A stretch of DNA of 64,000 nt. Source: JAJYKC01 sp963823105. GTDB taxonomy: Bacteria; Acidobacteriota; Terriglobia; Bryobacterales; Bryobacteraceae. Below are positions 37,043 through 46,201 of the stretch, one piece after another. The first letter of the stretch is position 1. Every line of letters begins with the position of its first letter. The stretch spans positions 62,001 through 126,000 of the forward strand of contig CAWGKC010000002.1 in assembly GCA_963823105.1 (NCBI GenBank). The letters run 5' to 3'. Under the pieces are notes generated by a model that saw nothing but the letters and a program-made list of their open reading frames with translations, was not told the DNA's origin and ran no database searches. The position numbers were made by a program, and so were the translations under genes.

Positions 37043-37861
37043 TTACTTCAGCTTGCGGATGTAGATGTTGCCGTTCAACGTGGTGAACTGCATGTCCGGG
37101 CCGCCGCCGTTGATCGTGCCGCGCGTGCCTCCCTCGAAGCGGACGCGGTACTTTCCGTCGCCCCTCCGTCCGTCCTCGGTAATCGGTTTGCGGTTCGCCT
37201 CCAGCTTGATGTCGAAGTCGCTGAACGATTCCCCGTTGTCGGTCTTGATGCGGACGTTAGCTTTCAGATCCCCAGGAAACGTCACGTCGATATCGCCATT
37301 CAACGAACTGAACGACATCGCCTTCTCCGCGGCGACGCGGGCGAAGGAGGCCACAATCTTCCCATTCAATGCATTTACCAGCGCCGATCCGGAGATCTTG
37401 TTCAGCGTCACCCTGCCGTTCAAATCCTCCGCCTCGATGTCGCCGTTTACGCCTTCCACCGAAATGTCTCCGTCGTTCACGGTCTTCAGCTTCAGCGAAG
37501 TGGAGTAGGGAACCTGTAGCGTGAGGTCGGCCGTTTGGCTCCAGCCGCGCGTCTTCACCTCCACCACGTTGTCGGCTTCTTCCACGCTCAGGCCCGCATT
37601 GCCGGAATCGATGCGATGCATCCCTTCGGTGTGGTCCGGCCGCGGGCCCCGGTCGCGCTGCGCGCCGCCCCGCATGTGGGCCTCCACCACCACCTCTTTC
37701 CCCGCGTACCCCTTCACGGTGACGCCGCCATTCAGAAGCTGCACGTGGACCCGCGCCGGCCGCGACGGATCGCTCAGCGGAACGCTCACGCGGTCCACGC
37801 CGTCCTCGGCCGCTACCAGACCGCAGATAGTAATTGCGGTAAGACAAACAAAGTATTTCAT
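37043..37861 (-). CDS. Exported DUF4097 beta-helix-like protein (first copy)
   Basis: The 272-residue protein has a signal peptide (MKYFVCLTAITICGLVAAE) and DUF4097 repeats, each around an NGxI/NGxV turn: LLNGGVTVKGYAG, VNGDIEAEDLNGRVTLNKISG, SLNGDIDVTFPG and LNGNIYIRKLK. Such repeats form a right-handed beta solenoid. It lies 15 bases after a second DUF4097 gene and in the same run as a sigma/anti-sigma pair, so it is probably one of their outputs or partners. Function unknown. Confidence 0.8.
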   Translation of the reverse strand: MKYFVCLTAITICGLVAAEDGVDRVSVPLSDPSRPARVHVQLLNGGVTVKGYAGKEVVVEAHMRGGAQRDRGPRPDHTEGMHRIDSGNAGLSVEEADNVVEVKTRGWSQTADLTLQVPYSTSLKLKTVNDGDISVEGVNGDIEAEDLNGRVTLNKISGSALVNALNGKIVASFARVAAEKAMSFSSLNGDIDVTFPGDLKANVRIKTDNGESFSDFDIKLEANRKPITEDGRRGDGKYRVRFEGGTRGTINGGGPDMQFTTLNGNIYIRKLK

Positions 37862-37876
37862 GATGACATATCCTTT

Positions 37877-38749
37877 TTACGAATCCTGCCGGTTATGAAT
37901 CCGGATCGTTCCATTCAGAGTTTCAATTTTGAATTCCGGGCCGCCTGCGCCGATGCGAAAGCGCGAAAAATCGTTGCCGCGATATACGAAGCGCCCATCC
38001 TGGCGCGAGGGTTGCGTTACGGCGGCGGGAGCGGCGGCGACTTCATAGTCGGTGAATACGCCGCCATGCATCGTCTTCACGCCGATGTCCGCCGAGAGGC
38101 CGGGCTGAAAGTACAGGTCGACATCGCCATTGACGGTGTGGAACGACGACGATCCGGAGGGATTCCTCGCGAAATGGATCGCCACCTTCCCGTTCACCGT
38201 GTGCGCGTTGCCGCTGCCCGATACGCCGGACATCTCGATGCCCCCATTTACATTGCTCACATCAAACCCTCCGGAGACGCCGCTCACGGAGATATTGCCG
38301 CCGTTAACCGTCGCCAAGTCGACCGAGACATCCACGGGAACCTCGATCCGGAAATCGTAGCGGACCTCGTAGTCGCGCCCGCGGCGGCCGTTCTCGCGCC
38401 GGCCGGAATTCCCGTCCGGACAATGGCAGCGGAATGGGCCGTCCACATAGACGCGCACCTTGCCATCGGTTTGTGAAATATCCAGCTTCACATCCCGCTC
38501 CGCTTCGCCCGCCGCGGATTCGTCCTCGGCGCGGAGATCTTTCTCCGCCGTGATCTTCACTTCGCGGCCCGGCGAGGCGGTGACGTGGATCGATCCCCAA
38601 ATGTTATCCACCTCCAGCCGGGCGGCGGCGCCGGAGGGAATCGCGAACGTGCGCTGGATGGTTTCTTTCCTCTCCACCGGCGCCGTGAAAGCGAGGCCGC
38701 AAGCCGCCAAAACGCAAACGCCAAAACGCGCTAGCATCGCCGTTGTCAT
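37877..38749 (-). CDS. Exported DUF4097 beta-helix-like protein (second copy)
   Basis: The 290-residue protein starts with a signal-like MLARFGVCVLAACGLAFTA and carries DUF4097 repeats such as VNGGNISVSGVSGGFDVSNV, NGGIEMSGVSG, VNGDVDLYFQPG and LNGTIRIHNRQ. A small insertion holds RCHCPDGNSG, a Cys pair absent from the neighbour. ATG 38749 overlaps the anti-sigma gene stop as ATGA. It and the first copy are paralogues by layout, but not close in sequence. Confidence 0.8.
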   Translation of the reverse strand: MTTAMLARFGVCVLAACGLAFTAPVERKETIQRTFAIPSGAAARLEVDNIWGSIHVTASPGREVKITAEKDLRAEDESAAGEAERDVKLDISQTDGKVRVYVDGPFRCHCPDGNSGRRENGRRGRDYEVRYDFRIEVPVDVSVDLATVNGGNISVSGVSGGFDVSNVNGGIEMSGVSGSGNAHTVNGKVAIHFARNPSGSSSFHTVNGDVDLYFQPGLSADIGVKTMHGGVFTDYEVAAAPAAVTQPSRQDGRFVYRGNDFSRFRIGAGGPEFKIETLNGTIRIHNRQDS

Positions 38750-39531
38750 TGCAGCCTCCGGATCGCCCATTCCGCCCGCTGCCGCACTTCCGGGCTCAAA
38801 TCCGGCTGCCGCAGCAGCGAATTCACCACTGGCGCGGACGACCGCTCCCGGAGGTCCACGAGCTGATCGAGAATGGCCACCTGCACCAGCGGCGAGCTTT
38901 GCCGCGGCAGCGCTTGAGATAGGCCCGCGCGGGCTTCCGGGCTGACCGCGAAGTTGCGCAGCGCATCCACCACCGCCAGCCGCACGTTCACGTTCGAATC
39001 CGAATTCAGCGTGTGCAGCAGCGCCGACAATACCTCGCTGTCCGATTGCTCCACGCGATACGACCAGGACACTCCCTTCAGCCGCTCGCTGGCCGATTGT
39101 TGTTGCAGCAGTGAAAGCGCAACCAGTTGCCGCATCTCGTTTACCTCCTTTTGCAGATCCGTAAGACGGCCTTCCTCGCGTTCCACCCCGGGCAACGCGC
39201 TGACGCGGCCCGCCGCGATTCCCCCCGCCACCAGCACCAGCGCCGCGGCGATTTGCAGCCACGGTTGCCGCAACCACCCCGCCGGCCCTTTGCGCTCGAA
39301 CTCGCGCCGCTGCCATTCGCGCAGACTCCCATAAAACTGCGTGCGCAGACCCGCTCCCGGCGACGCGGCGGGCAGCGCGCCCAGCGCGTCCCAAACCCGC
39401 CGCAACTCCTCCACCTCCGCCCGGCAGATCGCGCAGGAATCCAGATGGCCCTGCAATTCCTCGTCGTCCCGTTCTTCGATATCGCCGCGCCACGCGCCGG
39501 CGAACAGCTTCCTCGCCTCTTCGCAGTTCAT
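38746..39531 (-). CDS. Zinc-finger anti-sigma factor with HEAT-like repeats
   Basis: The 261-residue protein begins with a zf-HC2 anti-sigma domain: MNCEEARKL, then HLDSCAICRAEVEEL with the H-x3-C-x2-C zinc motif. A membrane helix follows at about 91-110 (LQIAAALVLVAGGIAAG), then a short coiled coil and HEAT-like helices (VNVRLAVVDALRNFAV, SPLVQVAILDQLVDLRE). It would hold the upstream sigma factor at the membrane. It starts 31 bases after the sigma gene and overlaps the DUF4097 gene by ATGA. Confidence 0.85.
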   Translation of the reverse strand: MNCEEARKLFAGAWRGDIEERDDEELQGHLDSCAICRAEVEELRRVWDALGALPAASPGAGLRTQFYGSLREWQRREFERKGPAGWLRQPWLQIAAALVLVAGGIAAGRVSALPGVEREEGRLTDLQKEVNEMRQLVALSLLQQQSASERLKGVSWSYRVEQSDSEVLSALLHTLNSDSNVNVRLAVVDALRNFAVSPEARAGLSQALPRQSSPLVQVAILDQLVDLRERSSAPVVNSLLRQPDLSPEVRQRAEWAIRRLQ

Positions 39532-39562
39532 GTGTTTCAATCTCCCAATCCGCCACCGCCCC

Positions 39563-40126
39563 TCAGCATGCCCTCTCCTTGGCAAGCTGGGAATAAATCT
39601 CGCTCAACGCGCGCACCGCGCGGTACACCCGCACCTTCACCGCGCCCACTTCGCAATTCAACACCGAGGCGATCTCCTCGTATTTCAAATTCTGAAACCG
39701 GCTCAGCACCAACAATTCGCGCTTGTCGGCCGGCAGCCTGTCGAGCGCCCTCCGCAACAACGCCACTTCCTGCTTCCGCCCCAGTTTGTCTTCCACTCCG
39801 TCCTCGCCGCTCACCGGCTCCGGATCCGGCGCCTCTCCTCCTCGTATCACTTCGAACCTCCTCTTGCGCATGGCGTCGGTGTGCGTATTTCGCGCGATCT
39901 GGTACATCCACGCCGTGAACGGCCGATCGGCCTGGAAGGTGTCGCGATATTTAAGAACACGAAAAAACACCTCCTGCACCATGTCTTCGCTCAAATCCCG
40001 ATTGCCGCTCAGCCGCGCGAAGAACTGGAAAAGCGGACGATGATGCCGCTCAAAAAGAGCCGCCAGTCCGCCCAAGTCTCCCTGGCGAACGTCCTGCATC
40101 AGGTGGCTGTCCGGCGTTTCGCTCAC
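39563..40126 (-). CDS. ECF-type RNA polymerase sigma factor
   Basis: The 187-residue protein has region 2 (SEDMVQEVFFRVLKYRDTF, FTAWMYQIARNTHTDAMRK) and region 4 (LLVLSRFQNLKYEEIASVL then GAVKVRVYRAVRAL). It heads an operon with a zinc-finger anti-sigma factor and two DUF4097 proteins, which suggests an envelope-related response. Start at 40126 gives MSETPDSHLMQDVRQGD and the usual ECF length. Confidence 0.93.
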   Translation of the reverse strand: MSETPDSHLMQDVRQGDLGGLAALFERHHRPLFQFFARLSGNRDLSEDMVQEVFFRVLKYRDTFQADRPFTAWMYQIARNTHTDAMRKRRFEVIRGGEAPDPEPVSGEDGVEDKLGRKQEVALLRRALDRLPADKRELLVLSRFQNLKYEEIASVLNCEVGAVKVRVYRAVRALSEIYSQLAKERAC

Positions 40127-40176
40127 GTTTGATATTACTGTCGCGCCGCGAAATGGTTACTTACCGGCGCGCCCGC

Positions 40177-40563
40177 TCAGCGCACGGCGAGTAAATAGAT
40201 CACCATCGCAAGCCCGGCGCAGGCCAGCGTGACCGCGACGGCGATGGCCGCCCGGGACGGCCCATTCGATACCTTTGAGTTTCGAAGATCTCGCACGATC
40301 CGGACGTGTTGTATCGCCGCCACCACGTTCACCAGCACGCCGACGAACACCAGCCCCGTTCCCAAAAGCGACGAAAAACCCGAGGATTCGGCGGGAATCT
40401 GGTGCTCAAGAATGTTGAGATGCCGCAGAAACAGCCCAAAGCGCGCCACGACGAAGCCGAATCCCATCAGCGCCAGACCCGTCCGTATCCAGGCCAGGAA
40501 CGTGCGCTCGGCCGCCATATAAACGCGGGGATCGTTGGCGGTTTCCGGGGGCATGCCCTCCAT
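40177..40563 (-). CDS. DUF202 (YidH-like) membrane protein
   Basis: The 128-residue protein has the DUF202 signature AAERTFLAWIRTGLALMGFG followed by three membrane helices (about 22-43, 65-87 and 104-125). DUF202 proteins are small inner-membrane proteins of unknown role. It lies 15 bases after the M13 peptidase stop? No: reading leftwards it precedes the sigma gene by 50 bases and follows the peptidase gene, whose stop is at 40579; cotranscription with either is possible. Confidence 0.85.
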   Translation of the reverse strand: MEGMPPETANDPRVYMAAERTFLAWIRTGLALMGFGFVVARFGLFLRHLNILEHQIPAESSGFSSLLGTGLVFVGVLVNVVAAIQHVRIVRDLRNSKVSNGPSRAAIAVAVTLACAGLAMVIYLLAVR

Positions 40564-40578
40564 TATGACCGGGCGCGG

Positions 40579-42616
40579 CTACCAGACTCGGCAGGCCGGG
40601 TTCGCCACCATCGGTTGCCCCAAATGGCAAGAGTAAGCTCTCTGAAACTCCGGCATGTTCGACACAACGCCGTTCACGCGAAACTTGCCCGGCGAGTGGG
40701 GATTCACGTTCGCGCTCAGGCGGCTCATCTGCTCCGTGGTGTTCTGGCACCACACTTGGCCCCAGCCCAGGAAAAACCGCTGCTCCGGCGTGAAGCCGTC
40801 GATCTTCGGCGTCTGCTTATTCTTCAGCGTGTCCATCATCGCCATGAACGCCAGCCGCAACCCCCCGTTGTCGGCGCTGTTTTCACCCAGCGTGAGCTTT
40901 CCGTTCAGATGCACCCCGGGCACCGGCTCGAAGCTCGAATACTCCTTAATAAAGCATTCGGCGCGCTTTTCGAATTCCTTGGCATCTTCCGCCGTCCACC
41001 AATCCTGTAAATTGCCATGCCCGTCGAATTGCCGTCCTTCGTCGTCGAAGCCATGCGTCAATTCGTGCCCGATCACCGCCCCGATGCCTCCATAATTCAC
41101 CGCGTCGTCCATCTTGTTGTCGTAAAACGGCGGCTGAAGGATGCCGGCGGGAAAGTTGATATTGTTCATCTTCGGACTGTAATAGGCGTTCACCGTGGGC
41201 GGCGTCATGCCCCATTCCGCGCGGTCCACCGGTTTGCCGATCTTGTCCAATTGGCGCCGGAATTCGAACTGCCTTGCCCGATCCAGGTTCCCCAGAGCGT
41301 CTCCGCGCGCGATTTCAAGCGCCGAGTAATCGCGCCAGCGGTCCGGATAGCCAATCTTATTCGCCACCGCCTCCAGCTTGACGAACGCTTGTTTTTTGGT
41401 CTCCGGCGTCATCCACGTCACCTGTTTAAGATCGTTATCCATCGCCTTCTCGATCTCGTGAACCAGTTCGAGCGTTCGCCGTTTCCCTTCCGCGCCAAAA
41501 GTCTCCTCGACGAACTTCTTGCCCAAATCCTCGCCCAACGCCCGGTCTGTGGCGCCCACGCAGCGCTTCCATCGCGGCAGCATCTCTTTCGCGCCCGTCA
41601 GCGTCTTGCCGTAAAAATCGAAGTTTTCCCTCTCGAACGCCTCGGGAAGAAACTCGGCCACGGCATGGACGTAGTGCCAGCGCATATAGGTCTTCAAATC
41701 GTCCAGGTTCGAAAGCACCACCACCGATTCCAATCCGCGGAAGAAGCTAGGTTCGGCGACGTTGAGGCTTTCAACCCCGGGCGCGCCGATGCGCTCGAAG
41801 TATTTCTGCCATGGAACGAACGGGCAAAGCGAGGCCAACTCGGCAACGCTCATCTTGTGATACACGTTATTCGGATCCCGCCGCGCCGTGCGATCGAGCG
41901 ACCCCTTCGCCAGGTCCGTCTCGATTTTCACCACCGCCTGCGCGCCCGCCGCCGCTTGGTCGTCCTTATAACCCAGCAACGCCAACATGCGCTGGATGTG
42001 CGCCAGATATTTCTCGCGGATCTCTTTCGATTTCGCGTCGTCTTTCAAGTAATAGTCGCGGTCGGGAAGTCCCAGTCCGCCCTGCGCAACCTCCGCGATC
42101 ACCTTCGTCGAATCCTTGGCGTCCTGGCTCGAATTGAAACGGAAGAAGACGTTCACGTCCATCCGGTGCAAGCGCATCATCGCCCATGGAAGATCGGTCT
42201 TGGACGCGATATCGTTTATGTGGTCCATTTCGGCCTTCATCGGCGCGGCGCCCTTCTTGCCGATGCCCGCCTCGTCCATGCACGACGCGTAGAAATCGCC
42301 GATCTTCTGCTCGCTCGCATCCCTCTGGCTTCGACGTCGAGGCGGCCTTCTCCAGAATGTTTTGCAGCACCGCGAGATTGTGATCGGCGAGTTCGTTGAA
42401 GCGTCCCCACACGGCCCGGTCCGGCGGAATCGGATTCTTCGCGATCCACCCGCCGCAGGCGTATTGATAGAAATCCACGCACGGATCGGCCGTGGTGTCC
42501 ATGGACTTCAGATCGAACCCTTCGATCTTCTCTGGAGGCTCCGATTGTGCCAGGAGAGAGGCGGATACCGGAAAAAAAACGAACAAACAAGCCGTGCGAA
42601 ATCGCGCGAAACACAT
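40579..42616 (-). CDS. M13-family (neprilysin-like) zinc metallopeptidase, frameshifted
   Basis: About 679 residues. It has a signal peptide (LFVFFPVSASLLAQ), the N-terminal M13 start (CVDFYQYACGGWIAKNPIP), the zinc motif VIGHELTHGFDDEG with HExxH, the third ligand in GENSADNGGLRLA and the family's C-terminal CRVW. The frame breaks at about 42310-42320 within GCGAGCGAGCAG: ILEKAASTSKPEG must be joined to QKIGDFYASCMDEAG; total length fits one extra base. Such enzymes act outside the cytoplasm on small peptides. It follows the HEAT-repeat gene by 18 bases. Confidence 0.9.
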
Positions 42617-42634
42617 TCTTTCATTGTACGCGCG

Positions 42635-43816
42635 CTATTTATTCAATAAGTCCAGCAGGTAGTCGTTACCTTCCTTGGAGTTCATGATCGAAAGTTTTTG
42701 GACGATCTCCCGCTTGCGCGCCGGGTCGGTCTCTTTTTTCGCCAGCTCCACCAGCGCCTTGGCGTTTCCCTGCAGAAACAAGCCGTTGATCGCCGCCCGC
42801 CGCGCCGCCGCGTCCGCGTCTTTCGCATAGATGGAAACCAGATAGTCGCCGGTCTTCTCGCGCCCCATCAGCCCCAGCTTTTCGATCGCGTGAGCTCTTA
42901 GACCGGCATCCCGCTCCGTCTTCACTAAGTCCATCAGGCGCTCGGAATGACCGCTGACAAAAAGACCGTCGATCACCGCACGCTTCACTCCCGCGTCGGA
43001 TTCCGTCGAGTAAAGCTGCATCAACTCATCGACGCCTCCCGACACTCCGAGTTGATTCACGGCATGCCTGCGAAGCTCCGGGTCCTTCTCCGATTTCGCC
43101 ACGGCCAACAAATCGGCGCGGTCGCCGGAAACCATCAGGCTGTTCAGAATCCTCCGCTTTAACTCGGCCGAATTCGACGCGCGGTACGCATCCACCAGCA
43201 GTTGCCGGCTCTCCTTGCCGCCGAAGATTCCCAGATACTCCACCGCCTTCCCCTGCAACTCCGGATTGCCTTGGCCCTTGGCGACGCCCGCCAGAATATC
43301 GCGAGCCTTAGGCGATCCGCTTTGCGCCAACACAAAGAGCGCCCGCTCCTTCAACTGCCGCGAATTGCCGCTCTTGAGAATCTTTTCGAGCATCGGCAGC
43401 GCCCGGTCCGGATCGGAGTTCACCAGCGCGTTCAAGGCCAGTAACTTCAAATCGTCGTCCCCGGCGGACTCCGGCGGCACCGGCGCGCCCGACGCCTGCC
43501 GCACCTCCACCTCCAGCGCTTTGGCGTCCTCCTGCCACCGGCTCGCCGGATAACTCTTACCCAACTCGGCCAACGTCGCCAATGCCTCGTCCCTGCGTCC
43601 AAGCCGGTTCTCGGCCCACGCCTTCCAATACAAGGCGCCGTCGGAACGCGCGTCTTTCCCGCGGATCGCCGCGTCGAATGCGGCGATCGCCCTGTCGTAT
43701 TGGCGCGCGTCGATGGCCGCCACTCCCGCGCGATAATCGCCTTGCGCTTCCTGCGCCCACTCGGACGCCAGCCCGCAAGATAGCGCCGCAACCAAAATCA
43801 ACGATTGTTTCCACAT
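42635..43816 (-). CDS. Exported TPR/HEAT-repeat protein next to an anti-sigma gene
   Basis: The 393-residue protein has a signal peptide (SLILVAALSCGLASEWA), a short TPR/YbgF-like part (RQYDRAIAAFDAAIRG, RRDEALATLAELGKSYPAS) and at least seven HEAT-like repeats of about 30-35 residues (for example RRHAVNQLGVSGGVDELMQL and RAHAIEKLGLMGREKTGDYL). It comes 12 bases after the anti-sigma gene and is likely cotranscribed; it may be a periplasmic partner of that circuit. No catalytic motif. Confidence 0.82.
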   Translation of the reverse strand: MWKQSLILVAALSCGLASEWAQEAQGDYRAGVAAIDARQYDRAIAAFDAAIRGKDARSDGALYWKAWAENRLGRRDEALATLAELGKSYPASRWQEDAKALEVEVRQASGAPVPPESAGDDDLKLLALNALVNSDPDRALPMLEKILKSGNSRQLKERALFVLAQSGSPKARDILAGVAKGQGNPELQGKAVEYLGIFGGKESRQLLVDAYRASNSAELKRRILNSLMVSGDRADLLAVAKSEKDPELRRHAVNQLGVSGGVDELMQLYSTESDAGVKRAVIDGLFVSGHSERLMDLVKTERDAGLRAHAIEKLGLMGREKTGDYLVSIYAKDADAAARRAAINGLFLQGNAKALVELAKKETDPARKREIVQKLSIMNSKEGNDYLLDLLNK

Positions 43817-43828
43817 AGCCTTTTTCCT

Positions 43829-44557
43829 TTAAAGATTCCCCGCCGCGGGCCGCTCGCGCTGCCTCACCTGCGAACCGACCACTCGTACCTTGAACAAAAG
43901 CCCCTCCGCCTCGATGCGCCGCTGCAACTCCTCCAGGTGGCGCGCTGAAATATCGGATGGTCCGTTGGCGATCTCCACCAGCACGCGCTCCAGATCGTCC
44001 AGTACGCTCGCCAGCGCGCCATCGCCCGCCGTCCGCGCGGTCTCACGGTACAGCCGGTTGTCGTCAAGCAAGTCCTCCGCCGTGCGCCGTTCGGACGAAA
44101 TATCAACGTTGCCGCCGTCGGAGGGAGCATGCGTCAACTCCGCCAGCACCACTTGCGACCGGTCCAGATGCTCGCCGACCGCAACCATCAATACTCGCTC
44201 CCGCACCGCGCCCGCTTTCGCCGCCGCCCCGCCCGTTACCGGCCGCGGCCAATACCGGCCCGCCAGAAACGCCGCAATCACGATAGCGGCCATCGCCGGA
44301 ACCCAAACCAGCGTCCGCCACCCGGCCCACTCGCGCTTCGCTTCGGGACGGTCTTCCAGCCTCAGCCGCGCCCACACCTCCGCGCCGTAATCCGCCCCGC
44401 GCTCCGGCGCGTCCACTTCGCTTACCGCGTGCAGCGCCGCTTGCATCCTGCGATATTCCTCGCGGCACTCGGCGCAATCGGTCATATGCTCCGCCGCGCC
44501 TTGGACGGCCTCGCCGTAATAATGAAGCGCCAATTGATTCGCATTCAGATGTTTCAT
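43829..44557 (-). CDS. Zinc-finger transmembrane anti-sigma factor
   Basis: The 242-residue protein starts with a zf-HC2-like domain (HYYGEAVQGAAEHMTDCAEC, with H-x3-C-x2-C) and has one membrane helix at about 86-104 (VWVPAMAAIVIAAFLAG). The periplasmic part is helical (VLDDLERVLVEIANG, LEELQRRIEAEGLLFKVRV). The ATG overlaps the sigma gene stop as ATGA, the standard coupling for a sigma/anti-sigma pair. Confidence 0.88.
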   Translation of the reverse strand: MKHLNANQLALHYYGEAVQGAAEHMTDCAECREEYRRMQAALHAVSEVDAPERGADYGAEVWARLRLEDRPEAKREWAGWRTLVWVPAMAAIVIAAFLAGRYWPRPVTGGAAAKAGAVRERVLMVAVGEHLDRSQVVLAELTHAPSDGGNVDISSERRTAEDLLDDNRLYRETARTAGDGALASVLDDLERVLVEIANGPSDISARHLEELQRRIEAEGLLFKVRVVGSQVRQRERPAAGNL

Positions 44558-45129
44558 CTCGCCCCGCCCATCATCGGCTCCAGCGCCTGCCTCAACTTCT
44601 GCACCGCGCGAAAAACGCTGTGCTTGGTCGCGTTCGTTCCCGTTCCGAGCGACGCGCCGATCTCTTGGATCGAAAGCCCCTCGAAGTGGCGCAGCACAAA
44701 AGCCGTCCTCTCCTGCGCCGTCAATGTCTGAAGCGCCGCTTCCACCGTCTCCCGAACCCTCCCGCTGAACACCAGCCGGTCCTGCCCCGGCGCGCTCGCC
44801 GCCACGCGATCTAAAACGTCACTGTCCTCGCGATGGTTCACCATCCGCCCCCGGTCGCGGCTCTTCTTCTGCCGGATCAGATCCAACGAATAATTGGCCG
44901 CGATCCGATGCAGCCATGTTCCAAAACTCGACCGCGATTCGTAGTTGCGCAGATCGCGCCAGGCGCGAAGAAACGCCACTTGCACCACATCTTCCGCGTC
45001 CTGTTCGTTGCCTGTCATGCGATACGCCAGCCGGAACAGAGCGCGGCTATGCCGCTCGACAAGCGTGCGGAACGCGTCGCGGTCGCCCGCGAGCGCCCGG
45101 CTCACCGCCGAGGAGTCGCTCTCTTCCAT
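44554..45129 (-). CDS. ECF-type RNA polymerase sigma factor
   Basis: The 191-residue protein has region 2 (EQDAEDVVQVAFLRAWRDL, SSFGTWLHRIAANYSLDLIR) and region 4 (AFVLRHFEGLSIQEIGASLG then NATKHSVFRAVQKLRQAL). It is followed by its likely anti-sigma factor (ATGA overlap), a HEAT protein and the M13 peptidase. That order parallels the module at 37.0-40.1 kb, with HEAT repeats on a separate protein here. Confidence 0.93.
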   Translation of the reverse strand: MEESDSSAVSRALAGDRDAFRTLVERHSRALFRLAYRMTGNEQDAEDVVQVAFLRAWRDLRNYESRSSFGTWLHRIAANYSLDLIRQKKSRDRGRMVNHREDSDVLDRVAASAPGQDRLVFSGRVRETVEAALQTLTAQERTAFVLRHFEGLSIQEIGASLGTGTNATKHSVFRAVQKLRQALEPMMGGAR

Positions 45130-45184
45130 CGCCCGTTTAGACTACGCCCGGCCGAAGCGGTTAGTAACGTTTGCGTTTTCGGCC

Positions 45185-45550
45185 CTAAAGAGCGCCGGAT
45201 TCCGGTTCCCCGAAGCTCGCCAGCGCCTTGCCCTCGTCCTCGAAAACCTCAAAGACCGTGTAGAGCTTGGTGATCTGCAGCAGATCCTTCGCACGCCGGT
45301 TCAGATTCACCAGCTTCAACCGTCCGCCGCGGCTGGTCACGTGGGTGTAAGCCGAAACCAATTCCCCCAGCCCGCTCGAATCGATGAAATACACATCGCC
45401 CAGGTTCAGCAGAATCTTCTTGCGGCCCTGCACCAGCGCTTCCTGTATCCACCCGCGAAGGCGGCTGGTCGCCTCGCCAAGCGTGATCGAACCGGTGAGC
45501 GTGATAACGCTCACGTCGCCCACTTCCCAATCGATCGCTTCAAGGCTCAT
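45185..45550 (-). CDS. STAS-domain anti-sigma factor antagonist
   Basis: The 121-residue protein is a single STAS domain of the SpoIIAA/RsbV type: SVITLTGSITLG, KKILLNLGDVYFIDSSGLGE and GGRLKLVNLNRRAKDLLQ. The Ser in FIDSSGLGE is the residue phosphorylated by switch kinases in this family. No such kinase is in the window, so its partner is encoded elsewhere. It lies between the EF-P gene and the sigma factor on the same strand, 30 and 55 bases away. Confidence 0.92.
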   Translation of the reverse strand: MSLEAIDWEVGDVSVITLTGSITLGEATSRLRGWIQEALVQGRKKILLNLGDVYFIDSSGLGELVSAYTHVTSRGGRLKLVNLNRRAKDLLQITKLYTVFEVFEDEGKALASFGEPESGAL

Positions 45551-45580
45551 CGCATTTCGCGCCGCACCGGATGCACCCGG

Positions 45581-46138
45581 TTAAGCGCGCTCCTGGTAAG
45601 TCCCCCCGGACGTGCTGATGCGGATCATCTCGCCCTCGATGATGAACGGCGGCACCTGCACCACCAACCCCGTTTCCATTTTGGCCGCTTTGGTTACGTT
45701 CGAAACCGTCGATCCTTTCAGGCCTGGTTCGGTCTCCATCACTTTCATGTCCACCGTCGGCGGCAATTCCACGCTCATCGGCTTGCCTTCGTAAAACTCC
45801 ACGTTCACCTTCAACTGCGGGATCAGGTAATCCACGGCGTCGCCCAGAATGTCCTTGGTCAGGTGCATCTGCTCGAACGTCTCCGTATTCATGAAGTAAT
45901 AATACTCGCCGTCGTCGTACAGATACTCCATCTCCTGCTCGTCCAGCATCGCCCGCTCCACGCGGTCTTCGGAGGAGAACCGGTGCTCGGTCATGGAACC
46001 CGTGCGCAAGCTGCGCATCTTTACCTGAACGAAGCCTCGCAAGTTACCCGGCGTGCGGTGAACCATGCTGAAAATGGAGTAAAGCTCGTTGTTGAACTTC
46101 ACCACCATCCCTGGCCGAACTTGCGTCGCTGCGATCAT
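45581..46138 (-). CDS. efp: Translation elongation factor P
   Basis: EF-P rescues ribosomes stalled at polyproline. The 185-residue protein shows three domains: KOW-like N-terminal (MIAATQVRPGMVVKFNNELY), the OB domain with YEGKPMSVELPPTVDMKV, and the C-terminal VNVTKAAKM-like segment (VSNVTKAAKMETG, VPPFIIEGEMIRI). The loop reaching the peptidyl-transferase site is TPGNLRGF: the position that is Lys34 in E. coli is Asn (N32) here. No modification-enzyme gene (epmA, earP) is nearby. Confidence 0.95.
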   Translation of the reverse strand: MIAATQVRPGMVVKFNNELYSIFSMVHRTPGNLRGFVQVKMRSLRTGSMTEHRFSSEDRVERAMLDEQEMEYLYDDGEYYYFMNTETFEQMHLTKDILGDAVDYLIPQLKVNVEFYEGKPMSVELPPTVDMKVMETEPGLKGSTVSNVTKAAKMETGLVVQVPPFIIEGEMIRISTSGGTYQERA

Positions 46139-46201
46139 TCCTGGCGATACCCTTCCTGTCCCCGAGTGATCTCCTATTCTAACAGGCGCGCCACTTGGCG
46201 C

